33,981 nt of DNA, taken from the IMG/VR virus record IMGVR_UViG_3300030107_000821, positions 1-33,981 of that record; one strand, written 5' to 3'. Below are positions 1-6,738 of this stretch, one piece after another. The notes beneath the pieces are model-generated. The model made no database searches and was not told where the DNA came from. It saw only the letters and a program-made list of their open reading frames with translations. A program made the translations under genes and the position numbers. The first letter of the stretch is position 1, and the number at the start of each line of letters is the position of its first letter. This DNA comes from a virus.

Positions 1-735
1 TCCCAGTTGTGTGATCTCCATGGCCGGACAGGTGTTGGAGAATCTGGAGAATACCTTACCCCAGAAGTGGACAGACAAGTGGGGCTCGGAGTGCTCGGTC
101 TTGCCAACTTCCTCAGAAGATACAACATCAGTTACGAAGACTTCGGAGAATCCTTAAGTAAAGTTAATAAAGGATTCTCTGTTAGTAATGAAGCAGGGAT
201 GGCAGCTGTCGCATTAGACAGAGCAATCTTTGAAGCAGCACAGATTGCAAGACAAAATGATATGGTAAGGGCGTTCGCTATTGCACCCACTGCCAGTTGT
301 AGCTATCGCAGCAGAGACCTAGACGGCTTTGTATGCACACCCGAGATAGCACCACCAATAGCAAGAACCGTAGACAGAGATTCCGGAGAGTTCGGAGTTG
401 AAAGAGTGAGCTACGGAGACGTTGAGATAGCAAGTGAAGTAGGATGGGACGCATACAAGCGTGTAGCAGACGAAATCATGACGATGCTCGATAGGACAGG
501 ATTGCTTCATGGATACAGCTTCAACTCTTGGAGTGATGTTGTAACATATAACGAAGCTTTTGTAGAGGAGTGGCTTTGTAGTCCACAGACCTCTTTGTAC
601 TACAGCCTTCAAGTAATGGGTGATGTTCAGGATAAGTCTGATGCTTATGCAGCTTTAGCAGACACTGACATTGACAGTTACTTAGAGGATATATTAAATG
701 ATAAAAAAGAAATTACATGTGACTGCGAACAATGA
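1..735 (+). CDS. nrdA: Ribonucleotide reductase large (alpha) subunit, C-terminal part; 5' end outside window
   Basis: This is the C-terminal part of the catalytic subunit that reduces ribonucleotides to deoxyribonucleotides for phage DNA synthesis. The frame is open from base 1, so the true start lies upstream. Visible features are the loop IAPTASCS (bases about 280-306), which matches the P-T-A-S loop of the RNR barrel; a Tyr-Tyr pair in SLYYSLQ (codons at 598-603), the expected radical-transfer pair of class I enzymes; and a C-terminal Cys-X-Cys (bases 718-726), which fits the mobile redox tail. The stop overlaps the nrdB start as ATGA, and the adjacent di-iron beta gene supports class I rather than class II. 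Cyanopodoviruses usually carry an nrd gene just before the head genes, as here. The N-terminal half and any ATP-cone cannot be judged. Confidence 0.88.
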   Translation, partial: SQLCDLHGRTGVGESGEYLTPEVDRQVGLGVLGLANFLRRYNISYEDFGESLSKVNKGFSVSNEAGMAAVALDRAIFEAAQIARQNDMVRAFAIAPTASCSYRSRDLDGFVCTPEIAPPIARTVDRDSGEFGVERVSYGDVEIASEVGWDAYKRVADEIMTMLDRTGLLHGYSFNSWSDVVTYNEAFVEEWLCSPQTSLYYSLQVMGDVQDKSDAYAALADTDIDSYLEDILNDKKEITCDCEQ

Positions 736-1454
736 GAAAACATCCTTACACACAACTACTAGAAAGAAAAAGAACATGGACACCAGTCCAACCTACGAAA
801 GGGGAGATAAAAGAAGGTGCTGAAGAAACCATCAAGCGTGCTCTCGCAATACGTCATATGGAGCTACCAGTTGGAGAATTTATTTCACAAGGCTTGGAGA
901 GGACAGTCCCGTCAGCAGCGAGGACACTTCTTGAGTCGAACGTTAAAGATGAGATCAAGCATGATCTCGCTTTGGGTTTCATTGTTGACGCCCACGGTGC
1001 AGATCCTCAAGCTGAACTGGAGGCGTTAAGACTCAGAGATGCTTGGATACAACACCCTGATCACACTATTACAAAAGCCTTGGTTGCAGAACGAGCTATA
1101 TTCTTTGTTCTACTACCTATGTTTCGCTTTCTTGGTGATGCTGCTCTTAGAACAGTATCAGCTGATATTTCCAGAGATGAACAGATCCACGTTGCAACAA
1201 ATAGTCTTGTATGTGCTGAGTTGGGGCTTGTTCCTAGTCCTTCTTTGGATAAGCTTCGGAAAGCAACTATACAATGGGTATTACAACCCCTAACAGAAAA
1301 CAATACTGATAAATATTTGTCGAAAAAATTTTGGGCGGATGCGAGCGATCAGTTAATGTATCAGGGTAAAGCCCCACAATTTTCTGACACCAAAGCAGCT
1401 CGTATGCCCGCATTTTTTGAACATGCAAACACCAACCTCCCTCAATACGCTTAG
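732..1454 (+). CDS. nrdB: Ribonucleotide reductase small (beta) subunit, ferritin-like, short and Tyr-less
   Basis: The 240-residue protein is a likely radical-generating subunit that partners the nrdA product. It has two EXXH motifs, E74-I-K-H77 and E150-Q-I-H153. With E44 and E120 these give six possible metal ligands spaced E44-(30)-E74-x2-H77-(43)-E120-(30)-E150-x2-H153, the layout of a ferritin-like dimetal protein. It is much shorter than E. coli NrdB (about 375 aa). Four residues after H77, where Tyr-radical R2 proteins carry Tyr, the residue is Leu81, and the first ligand appears to be Glu instead of Asp. Known subclasses of RNR that lack this Tyr use a metal-centred oxidant, which I infer here. 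The start overlaps the nrdA stop (ATGA). A non-RNR ferritin-like oxidase is the alternative, but the nrdA linkage argues against it. Confidence 0.78.
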   Translation: MRKHPYTQLLERKRTWTPVQPTKGEIKEGAEETIKRALAIRHMELPVGEFISQGLERTVPSAARTLLESNVKDEIKHDLALGFIVDAHGADPQAELEALRLRDAWIQHPDHTITKALVAERAIFFVLLPMFRFLGDAALRTVSADISRDEQIHVATNSLVCAELGLVPSPSLDKLRKATIQWVLQPLTENNTDKYLSKKFWADASDQLMYQGKAPQFSDTKAARMPAFFEHANTNLPQYA

Positions 1455-1608
1455 TTTCCACTCAGATAAACTAGAGAAATTAGTAGAGGATTTGGAAGCC
1501 AAGTTCGCTTGGTATCCCATCCATCCCAAGGAGGATTTAGCCTCCATCATGTATCGCTCTGGACAACAGGAAGTGGTACAATATATTAAATCAATATTAG
1601 AGGAATAA
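1423..1608 (+). CDS. Small hypothetical protein between nrdB and virion genes
   Basis: This 61-residue ORF overlaps the nrdB 3' end by 32 bases. The first ATG (1423) is preferred to the in-frame TTG at 1417. The protein looks soluble and partly helical, with an acidic/basic stretch (DKLEKLVEDLEAKF) and no membrane segment or known motif. It ends just before a GAGGA ribosome-site-like stretch serving the next gene. By position it corresponds to the small genes between the replication and portal genes of T7-like phages, but I do not recognise a family. Confidence 0.6.
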   Translation: MQTPTSLNTLSFHSDKLEKLVEDLEAKFAWYPIHPKEDLASIMYRSGQQEVVQYIKSILEE

Positions 1609-1611
1609 ACT

Positions 1612-1890
1612 ATGTGCATAGGTCCATTTAGATCAAAACCTCCAACAGTGATGTCCACGCCACAACCAATACAGCCTAGACAACCTGATTTAGTACAAGC
1701 TTCTAGACTTCCAAGCAGGAAGGAGTTATTAGATCCAGATGACGTAGCTGGAGTAGAGTACGGAGTACAAACTAAAAAAGCTGTTAAAGGTGCTGCAAAA
1801 AGAACAGGTACAGATGCTTTAAAAATAAACATTAATACTGGTGGCGGAACTGGCGGCGGAACAGGAGCTGGAGGAATTAACACACCATGA
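1612..1890 (+). CDS. T7 gp6.7/gp7.3-like small virion protein (tentative)
   Basis: A 92-residue protein that starts MCIGPF, has a Pro/Gln-rich middle, a basic stretch (TKKAVKGAAKR) and a Gly/Thr-rich tail ending GAGGINTP. T7 gp6.7 also starts with Met-Cys, and T7 gp7.3 has a basic body and a GGGIN-type tail; both are small virion proteins ejected into the host with the DNA and are encoded beside the portal gene. The match here is one of position and composition, not clear homology. GAGGA lies about 9 bases before the ATG. The stop overlaps the portal start (ATGA). Confidence 0.5.
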   Translation: MCIGPFRSKPPTVMSTPQPIQPRQPDLVQASRLPSRKELLDPDDVAGVEYGVQTKKAVKGAAKRTGTDALKININTGGGTGGGTGAGGINTP

Positions 1891-3473
1891 TAAAGGCTAA
1901 GGAAAGATATAATCAACTATCATCTAGTAGAAGTCAGTTCTTAGATACAGCGGTTGAATGTTCTGAACTTACCCTACCATATCTAGTTACTCAAGATGAT
2001 AACTATAAAGGCAAACGTACATTGCTACAACCATGGCAATCAGTCGGAGCCAAAGCGGTAGTTACTCTATCCGCAAAGCTTATGCTAGCTACCTTACCCC
2101 CACAAACTAGCTTCTTTAAGCTACAAGTTAGAGATGATAAGCTTGGTGAAACTCTAGATCCTCTGATGCGTACTGAGTTAGATTTATCTTTCTCCAAAAT
2201 TGAAAGATTAATCATGGACTACATAGCCGCATCAAGTGATAGAGTTGTAGTACATCAAGCGTTAAAGCATCTTATTGTATCTGGTAATGCTCTTATATTT
2301 ATGGGCAAGGATGGTTTAAAACATTATCCACTACAAAGATACGTAGTAAATAGAGATGGTAACGGTAATGTTATTGAAATAATAACTAAAGAATTAGTAA
2401 GTCGTAAGGTATTAGGGATAGCACCTCCTCCTAACGAAAAGCCAAACGGCGAATATGGTGCTGATGAAGACGACGCTGAGGTATACACCTGTGTTAAGAT
2501 GGATGATAGCAGCGGTAACTGGAAGTGGTATCAAGAGGTTGATGATATGATCCTCGAGGGTAGCCACAGCTCAGCACCGAAGAAAGCTTCACCATGGTTA
2601 GTGCTTCGATTCAATACAGTAGACGGAGAAGATTACGGAAGAGGTAGAGTAGAGGAATTTCTTGGAGACTTAAGAAGTCTTAACGGATTGTCCCAAGCTC
2701 TTGTAGAAGGTTCAAGTGTAGCAAGTAAAGTTATCTTTCTTGTCTCACCATCCGCTACAACCAAACCCGGAACTCTTGCCAAAGCTGGTAACGGAGCCAT
2801 CATACAGGGTAGACCAGAAGACGTAGGAGTCGTGCAAGTTGGTAAGACGGCAGACTTTGCTACAGCTGCAAACTTAGCAGCAACAATCGAAAGAAGAATC
2901 CTAGAAGCTTTCTTAGTTATGAACATTAGGAATGCTGAAAGGGTTACAGCTGAAGAGGTACGCCTTACTCAGCTAGAACTAGAACAATCTTTGGGTGGGA
3001 TCTTCTCACTATTAACAGTAGAGTTTCTAGTACCATACTTAAATAGAACTTTGTTAATACTTCAAAGATCTAATCAAATACCAAGACTACCTAAAGATGT
3101 CGTAAGACCAAAGATAGTAGCTGGTATAAATTCATTAGGAAGAGGACAAGACAACGAAGCTTTAACTAGATTCTTAGGTACTGTAGCTCAGACCCTTGGA
3201 CCAGAAGCGTTAACTCAATTTATTGATCCTAGTGAAGCTATTAAAAGGCTCGCAGCAGCTCAAGGTATTGATGTCTTAAATCTTGTACGTACAGAGGATC
3301 AGCTTCAACAGCTTAGAGAACAAGTACAGGGCGAACAGGCACAGCAATCACTTGTAGATCAGACTGGACAACTTGCAGGCACTCCACTTATGGACCCAAG
3401 TAAGAATCCAGAGTTAGCTGAACAAGCAGCCGCAGCAATACAAAATTTACAACAAGGACCACCGGAAGAATAA
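1887..3473 (+). CDS. Portal (head-tail connector) protein, T7 gp8-like
   Basis: A 528-residue protein close to T7 gp8 in length (536 aa) and in the expected place before the scaffold gene. It would form the dodecameric ring at one capsid vertex through which DNA is packaged and to which the tail tubes attach. The N-terminus (YNQLSSSRSQFLDTAVECS followed by LTLPYL) and the nearby QPWQSVGAKAV segment match the conserved beginning of podoviral portals of this family. The C-terminus is Gln-rich and flexible, as in other portals. GGAGG at 1870-1874 lies upstream, with a spacer of 12 bases. The stop is followed directly by the scaffold ATG. Confidence 0.92.
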   Translation: MIKAKERYNQLSSSRSQFLDTAVECSELTLPYLVTQDDNYKGKRTLLQPWQSVGAKAVVTLSAKLMLATLPPQTSFFKLQVRDDKLGETLDPLMRTELDLSFSKIERLIMDYIAASSDRVVVHQALKHLIVSGNALIFMGKDGLKHYPLQRYVVNRDGNGNVIEIITKELVSRKVLGIAPPPNEKPNGEYGADEDDAEVYTCVKMDDSSGNWKWYQEVDDMILEGSHSSAPKKASPWLVLRFNTVDGEDYGRGRVEEFLGDLRSLNGLSQALVEGSSVASKVIFLVSPSATTKPGTLAKAGNGAIIQGRPEDVGVVQVGKTADFATAANLAATIERRILEAFLVMNIRNAERVTAEEVRLTQLELEQSLGGIFSLLTVEFLVPYLNRTLLILQRSNQIPRLPKDVVRPKIVAGINSLGRGQDNEALTRFLGTVAQTLGPEALTQFIDPSEAIKRLAAAQGIDVLNLVRTEDQLQQLREQVQGEQAQQSLVDQTGQLAGTPLMDPSKNPELAEQAAAAIQNLQQGPPEE

Positions 3474-4277
3474 ATGGCAGAAACATTAACTTATCAACCA
3501 GAGACTACTACTGAAACTATAACTGATAATCTAACAGAGGCGGAACAGGAATCCCTTAAAGTTGGTGAAGAGTTAGAGCAAAGTCAAGAGACATTACTGG
3601 CTGGTAAATATAAAGATGCACAAGAATTAGAAAAAGCTTATGTAGAATTACAGAAGAAGCTTGGTGATAACAAGGAGGAATCAGAAAATACAGAGAAGGT
3701 TAGTGCAGAGGATGATAAGTCTGAGGAGAAATCAGAACTTTCCGAACACGCTACTCTTATAAACTCTGCTAGTGATGAGTACTTCAAGAATGGCAACAAG
3801 TTGTCAGATGAAACCATGGCTAAGTTTACTTCTCTATCTTCTCAAGATCTAATCAAAGCATACATGGAGGTTCAGTCAAAAACTGAGCCTTCTTCACAAG
3901 TTCAAGTAGCTGAATTAACTGACTCAGATATTAACCAAATTAAGAACTCAGCAGGAGGAGACGCAGCTTACTCTAACATTATTAACTGGGCTAAGTCTAA
4001 CTTAGATCAAAAACAAATAACTGCATTCGATGAGGTTGTTAATACAGGTAGTGTACAAGCTATACAATTAGCTGTATCTGGATTAAAGTCAGAGTATAAT
4101 AATGCTAACGGAGTAGAAGGCAGAATGGTTACAGGTAAGAATGCACCACAGAATAAAGATGTCTACCGCAGTCAAGCAGAACTTGTTCGAGCAATGAGTG
4201 ACAAGAGGTATGATACCGACCCAGCCTATAGGCAAGACGTTATCGAAAAACTAGAACGATCAGACGTGGAGTTTTAA
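3474..4277 (+). CDS. Capsid assembly scaffolding protein, T7 gp9-like
   Basis: A 267-residue, very acidic and Gln/Glu/Lys-rich protein with predicted helical character, placed directly after the portal gene with no gap. Scaffold proteins of T7-like phages have this composition and position; they guide procapsid assembly and then leave. The first third is strongly acidic, with EESLKVGEELEQSQE and a KYKDAQELEKAYVELQKKL segment. That second segment is frequently seen in scaffold and minor-capsid assembly proteins of marine podoviruses. In T7 the scaffold is followed directly by the capsid gene; here two micro-ORFs and the photosynthesis cassette sit between them. Confidence 0.85.
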   Translation: MAETLTYQPETTTETITDNLTEAEQESLKVGEELEQSQETLLAGKYKDAQELEKAYVELQKKLGDNKEESENTEKVSAEDDKSEEKSELSEHATLINSASDEYFKNGNKLSDETMAKFTSLSSQDLIKAYMEVQSKTEPSSQVQVAELTDSDINQIKNSAGGDAAYSNIINWAKSNLDQKQITAFDEVVNTGSVQAIQLAVSGLKSEYNNANGVEGRMVTGKNAPQNKDVYRSQAELVRAMSDKRYDTDPAYRQDVIEKLERSDVEF

Positions 4278-4280
4278 ATT

Positions 4281-4361
4281 ATGCCGCAAGGAAAAGGAAC
4301 CTACGGAACTAAAGTAGGAAGACCACCAAAGAAATTAGTTAAAAAAGGAGCTAAAAAGTAA
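4281..4361 (+). CDS. Micro-ORF, 26-residue basic protein (MPQGKGTYGTKVGRPPKK type)
   Basis: ATG-initiated frame encoding MPQGKGTYGTKVGRPPKK followed by a Lys-rich tail, ending TAA at 4359-4361. Tiny proteins with a GKGTYG-x-VGRPxKK pattern occur repeatedly in marine phages near head genes, from memory of such genomes; the function is unknown. Its Gly/Arg/Pro/Lys content resembles an AT-hook-like nucleic-acid tail. The stop overlaps the next ATG (TAATG), which supports it being translated. Confidence 0.6.
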   Translation: MPQGKGTYGTKVGRPPKKLVKKGAKK

Positions 4362-4540
4362 TGGCTAGTAAGTATGATCCTTTAAAAAGAGTTGATAAAA
4401 ATGATCCAACTCTAGGAACTGATGGAGGTTCACCGGGTAAACAGTTTAAAATGAAAGAAGAACAGCTAACTATACCCGGACTTAAACTTCCTAAAGCCAA
4501 GCTAGAGAAAATGAGAAAGAGAGGTCCTCGTCCAGCTTAG
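4361..4540 (+). CDS. Micro-ORF, 59-residue basic hypothetical protein
   Basis: The frame starts MASKYDPLKRVDKNDP and ends RKRGPRPA. It has AAGGAG at 4345-4350, ten bases before the ATG, one of the clearer ribosome sites in the window, and overlaps the previous stop by one base. It is rich in Lys/Pro with no membrane segment. No family is recognised. The position between scaffold and hli suggests a small head-associated or host-directed protein, but the sequence does not decide this. Confidence 0.55.
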   Translation: MASKYDPLKRVDKNDPTLGTDGGSPGKQFKMKEEQLTIPGLKLPKAKLEKMRKRGPRPA

Positions 4541-4580
4541 TAATCATAGCGGCGACCCGAATCGTATCGTCCTCGCCTAT

Positions 4581-4799
4581 ATGTATACTACCCAAAACGA
4601 ACTCATGATTACTACCGAATACGGTAAACAAAATATTTTTCCAACAGAAACACCCCCAAGACTTATGACAAATCATAACCATAGTAACGATCAGTGGCAC
4701 GAGGCTGAGGAATTAAACGGACGACTAGCTATGCTAGGATTCTCCGCAGCACTAGGTGCTTACATTTTTACAGGTCAAATTATACCCGGAATTTTTTAA
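4581..4799 (+). CDS. hli: High-light-inducible protein (Hli), one-helix chlorophyll-binding protein
   Basis: A 72-residue protein with the chlorophyll a/b-binding signature E43-x-x-N46-G-R48-LAMLGF followed by a single transmembrane helix (about residues 49-66) and a short tail ending IIPGIF. Hli proteins sit in the thylakoid membrane, bind pigment and protect photosystem II under excess light. Cyanophages carry them to keep photosynthesis working during infection. The first 35 residues are a variable, His/Asn-rich extension; in-frame ATGs at 4605 and 4665 are alternative starts, and none has a good ribosome site. It is followed by the secreted barrel-like protein (TAATG overlap) and psbA, so the three genes probably form one transcript. 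Confidence 0.95.
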   Translation: MYTTQNELMITTEYGKQNIFPTETPPRLMTNHNHSNDQWHEAEELNGRLAMLGFSAALGAYIFTGQIIPGIF

Positions 4800-5155
4800 T
4801 GAAAAATTTTATCTTAGTTGCAGTAGCAGCTACTTTAACATCTCCAGTACTAGCACGTCCTTATGTTAACATAGAGTCTAACGCTAGCTACACTGGTTCT
4901 GACTACAAGTCAAGAGCAACAGACTTCCACGTAGGTTACGAAGGTAAAGTCAAAGACTTAGCTTACTACATACAAGGTGGTAAGACACTCAACTCTACTG
5001 ATGGTGCAGACTCTGACTCTAACTGGTCAGGTAAGACAGGACTTAATGTACCTGTTACAGGTAAGTTAGACATTTATGGTGAGCTATCTTTCGCACAAGT
5101 AGAGAATGCTGACAATAACTGGGGAACAAAGTTAGGAACTAAAATTACTTTCTAA
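4799..5155 (+). CDS. Secreted, possibly outer-membrane beta-barrel-like protein between hli and psbA
   Basis: A 118-residue protein with a clear signal peptide (MKNFILVAVAATLTSPVLA, cleavage predicted after ALA-like VLA at about residue 19). The mature part of about 99 residues alternates polar and aromatic/hydrophobic residues in about six strands: YVNIESNASYTG, ATDFHVGYEGKV, LAYYIQGGKTL, NWSGKTGLNVPV, KLDIYGELSFAQV and NWGTKLGTKITF. It ends in Phe, the typical terminal residue of Bam-inserted outer-membrane barrels. Its size would give only a small barrel or an oligomer. The start overlaps the hli stop (TAATG), and psbA begins four bases after its stop, so all three are likely co-expressed. 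Function is unknown; a porin fragment or periplasmic protein are alternatives. Confidence 0.75.
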   Translation: MKNFILVAVAATLTSPVLARPYVNIESNASYTGSDYKSRATDFHVGYEGKVKDLAYYIQGGKTLNSTDGADSDSNWSGKTGLNVPVTGKLDIYGELSFAQVENADNNWGTKLGTKITF

Positions 5156-5159
5156 TTAA

Positions 5160-6242
5160 ATGGCAACCATACAACTCAACAAAGAACTATCAGCAAGTAA
5201 CTGGGATAGGTTTTGTGAGTGGGTGACTAGCACCGAGAACCGCCTCTATGTAGGTTGGTTCGGTGTGCTTATGATACCCTGCCTACTAACCGCTACCACT
5301 TGCTTTATACTCGCCTTTATCGCAGCACCGCCTGTAGATATAGATGGCATACGTGAGCCTGTTTCCGGCTCCTTATTATATGGGAACAATATTATATCAG
5401 GAGCTGTGGTTCCAAGCTCTAATGCAATCGGACTACACTTCTACCCTATATGGGAAGCTGGTAGCCTAGACGAATGGCTATACAATGGCGGACCATATCA
5501 ACTTGTTGTCTTTCATTTTTTGATAGGTGTCGCAGCCTATGCAGGAAGACAATGGGAACTATCCTACAGATTAGGAATGAGACCTTGGATCTTTGTAGCT
5601 TACACAGCTCCTCTCTCAGCGGCACTAGCTGTCTTCTTAGTCTACCCTTTCGGACAAGGGAGTTTCAGTGATGGTATGCCTCTTGGTATTTCTGGTACTT
5701 TTAACTTCATGTTCGTATTCCAAGCAGAACACAATATCCTTATGCACCCGTTCCATATGCTCGGTGTTGCTGGGGTATTCGGTGGTTCTCTTTTCTCTGC
5801 TATGCACGGAAGTCTTGTTACTTCCTCACTCATTAAAGAGACAACGGAAGATGTATCTCAGAACTATGGCTACAAGTTTGGTCAGGATGAAGAGACCTAT
5901 AACATCGTTGCAGCTCATGGCTACTTCGGTAGATTAATATTTCAATATGCTTCTTTTAATAATAGCCGCAGTTTACATTTCTTTCTCGCTACTTGGCCCG
6001 TCGTTGGCATATGGCTCACCTCTATGGGAGTCTGTACAATGGCTTTCAACCTCAACGGTTTTAACTTTAACCAGTCTATCGTTGACAGCAATGGAAAGGT
6101 TGTTCCAACATGGGCTGATGTAGTGAACAGGGCTAACCTTGGCTTTGAAGTTATGCACGAACGTAACGCTCACAACTTCCCACTTGATTTAGCATCAGCT
6201 GAGTCAACACAAGTGGCACTAACAGCACCTACATTAGGATAA
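5160..6242 (+). CDS. psbA: Photosystem II reaction-centre protein D1
   Basis: A full-length, 360-residue D1 protein. It holds the redox and metal sites of the oxygen-evolving reaction centre in the thylakoid and is the fastest-turning-over PSII subunit; phage copies replace damaged host D1. Key residues are all present, one later than canonical numbering because of a one-residue N-terminal insertion: TyrZ Y162, D171, E190, H191, H199, H216, S265, H273, H333, E334, H338, D343 and the processed C-terminus A345, followed by a cleavable tail [15 protein letters not shown]. Residue 131 (canonical 130) is Gln. There is no intron or frameshift. Expected to be expressed with the upstream hli. Confidence 0.99.
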   Translation: MATIQLNKELSASNWDRFCEWVTSTENRLYVGWFGVLMIPCLLTATTCFILAFIAAPPVDIDGIREPVSGSLLYGNNIISGAVVPSSNAIGLHFYPIWEAGSLDEWLYNGGPYQLVVFHFLIGVAAYAGRQWELSYRLGMRPWIFVAYTAPLSAALAVFLVYPFGQGSFSDGMPLGISGTFNFMFVFQAEHNILMHPFHMLGVAGVFGGSLFSAMHGSLVTSSLIKETTEDVSQNYGYKFGQDEETYNIVAAHGYFGRLIFQYASFNNSRSLHFFLATWPVVGIWLTSMGVCTMAFNLNGFNFNQSIVDSNGKVVPTWADVVNRANLGFEVMHERNAHNFPLDLASAESTQVALTAPTLG

Positions 6243-6373
6243 TGTCTCAACAGAGTTCAAAACTTAAAGCTTTTGTTACTTACTATTCACCTGAAACAGA
6301 AGCTAAACAACCTGAAAAGAAAACTGAAGAAAAAGAGTACGAATCATTAGAGGAAGCTCTTACAGGAGAATAG
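6242..6373 (+). CDS. Micro-ORF directly coupled to psbA (43 residues, highly charged)
   Basis: The ATG overlaps the psbA stop (TAATG). The protein begins [18 protein letters not shown] and continues as an acidic, Lys/Glu-rich tail (KTEEKEYESLEEALTGE). It is soluble with no signal peptide or membrane helix. The segment VTYYSPE resembles the N-terminus of RuBisCO large subunit (LTYYTPE), but the resemblance covers only about seven residues and is probably chance. The coupling suggests it is made with D1. Confidence 0.55.
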   Translation: MSQQSSKLKAFVTYYSPETEAKQPEKKTEEKEYESLEEALTGE

Positions 6374-6379
6374 CAATCA

Positions 6380-6434
6380 CGTCCGTTCATCCTTAACTGG
6401 ACGCATGACTCCTAAGCATGGAACGGGGCTTAGG
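6380..6434 (+). other. Candidate structured RNA: two hairpins with complementary loops, downstream of psbA
   Basis: Hairpin 1 pairs CGTCC (6380-6384) with GGACG (6399-6403). Hairpin 2 pairs CCTAAGC (6411-6417) with GCTTAGG (6428-6434). The loop of hairpin 1 contains GTTC (6385-6388) and the loop of hairpin 2 contains GAAC (6421-6424), so a kissing interaction is possible, extending to CCGTTC/GAACGG if stem 1 opens. The same bases also read as a coding frame (6405-6503), so pairing and coding cannot be separated by eye. It could be a 3'-UTR stabiliser or regulatory element of the psbA transcript. Confidence 0.4.
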
Positions 6435-6503
6435 TATATGGAGATTACAATGCAAGTAACTTACGTATATCGTGGCATTGCTTACACAAAATTTGTTAAG
6501 TGA
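6405..6503 (+). CDS. Micro-ORF with YRG-x-AY motif (DUF4278-like, short)
   Basis: This frame encodes a 32-residue protein starting MTPKHGTGLRYMEIT, with MQVTYVYRGIAYTK towards its C-terminus. In-frame ATGs at 6438 and 6450 are alternatives; the 6450 start has GGAG six bases upstream and would give 17 residues. The VTY-x-YRG-x-AY pattern is like the start of the cyanobacterial DUF4278 family, which is of unknown function and also present in cyanophages. Short versions are common in phage genomes from memory. It overlaps the candidate RNA hairpins and the next frame (GTGA). Confidence 0.5.
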   Translation: MTPKHGTGLRYMEITMQVTYVYRGIAYTKFVK

Positions 6504-6622
6504 AAATTAATTCATTATGGGCAGGGGTCTTCGGACTCCTTGTCCTTTTTACTTTTATAGAATGGTCACACGTTCTACATCATATCAGAGAAGAGGCACC
6601 TCAGAGTCGGACCTCTTCTTAA
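6500..6622 (+). CDS. Small single-pass membrane protein (40 residues), GTG start
   Basis: The GTG at 6500 overlaps the previous stop as GTGA. The product is (M)KINSLWAGVFGLLVLFTFIEW followed by a polar tail containing SHVLHHIREE. It has one clear transmembrane helix (about residues 5-22) and a His/Glu-rich cytoplasmic tail. No Shine-Dalgarno sequence is visible, and the UUCG terminator at 6524-6550 lies inside the frame, so this could be a chance frame in a 3' UTR. The hydrophobic profile and exact stop/start coupling argue for a real small thylakoid or plasma-membrane peptide. Confidence 0.45.
   Translation: MKINSLWAGVFGLLVLFTFIEWSHVLHHIREEAPQSRTSS
6524..6550 (+). terminator. UUCG-tetraloop intrinsic terminator after the psbA cassette
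   Basis: GGGGTC (6524-6529), TTCG loop (6530-6533) and GACTCC (6534-6539) form a six-base stem with one G-U pair, extended by A6523-T6540. A pyrimidine-rich run, TTGTCCTTTTT, follows. The stable tetraloop and T-run fit a factor-independent terminator that would end the hli-psbA transcript before the capsid gene. It lies within a possible small coding frame. Confidence 0.6.
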
Positions 6623-6718
6623 TTGGCATCAGCCCTGTACGCAGGATACCTTTTGCCGTCTAGACGGTGGGATAGACCACAAAAAAATCTCGAGAAAAAT
6701 TTGTACAAAGCAATATAA
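6623..6718 (+). CDS. Possible micro-ORF (31 residues), TTG start
   Basis: Immediately after the stop at 6620-6622 a TTG opens a frame encoding (M)ASALYAGYLLPSRRWDRPQ and then a basic tail ending NLYKAI. The sequence looks protein-like (short hydrophobic stretch, then Arg/Lys-rich) and is contiguous with the previous frame, but there is no ribosome site and TTG is a weak start. It ends 20 bases before the capsid ATG. It may instead be a leader of the capsid gene. Confidence 0.3.
   Translation: MASALYAGYLLPSRRWDRPQKNLEKNLYKAI
6656..6667. repeat. Perfect 12-base palindrome upstream of capsid gene
   Basis: CCGTCTAGACGG is fully self-complementary and sits 71 bases before the capsid ATG. A short hairpin CCTG-TACG-CAGG lies just upstream (6634-6645). 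Both could structure the 5' leader of the capsid transcript or form a protein-binding site. No promoter with good -35 and -10 boxes is visible between 6551 and 6738. Confidence 0.4.
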
Positions 6719-6738
6719 ATCTTTAACAATCCATATCA

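Noticed and set aside
1353-1916. A 187-codon frame on the minus strand
   Set aside because: It lies opposite nrdB, two small genes and the portal start, is Pro/Ser/Cys-rich, and has no context; all supported genes are on the plus strand.
6260-6300. RuBisCO large-subunit-like N-terminus (VTYYSPE) in the micro-ORF after psbA
   Set aside because: The resemblance covers about seven residues, the rest is a Lys/Glu tail, and the frame is only 43 residues.
6600-6720. A tRNA or attachment-site fragment before the capsid gene
   Set aside because: The short hairpins do not fit a cloverleaf and no T-arm sequence or CCA-compatible acceptor stem is present; no integrase is visible in the window.
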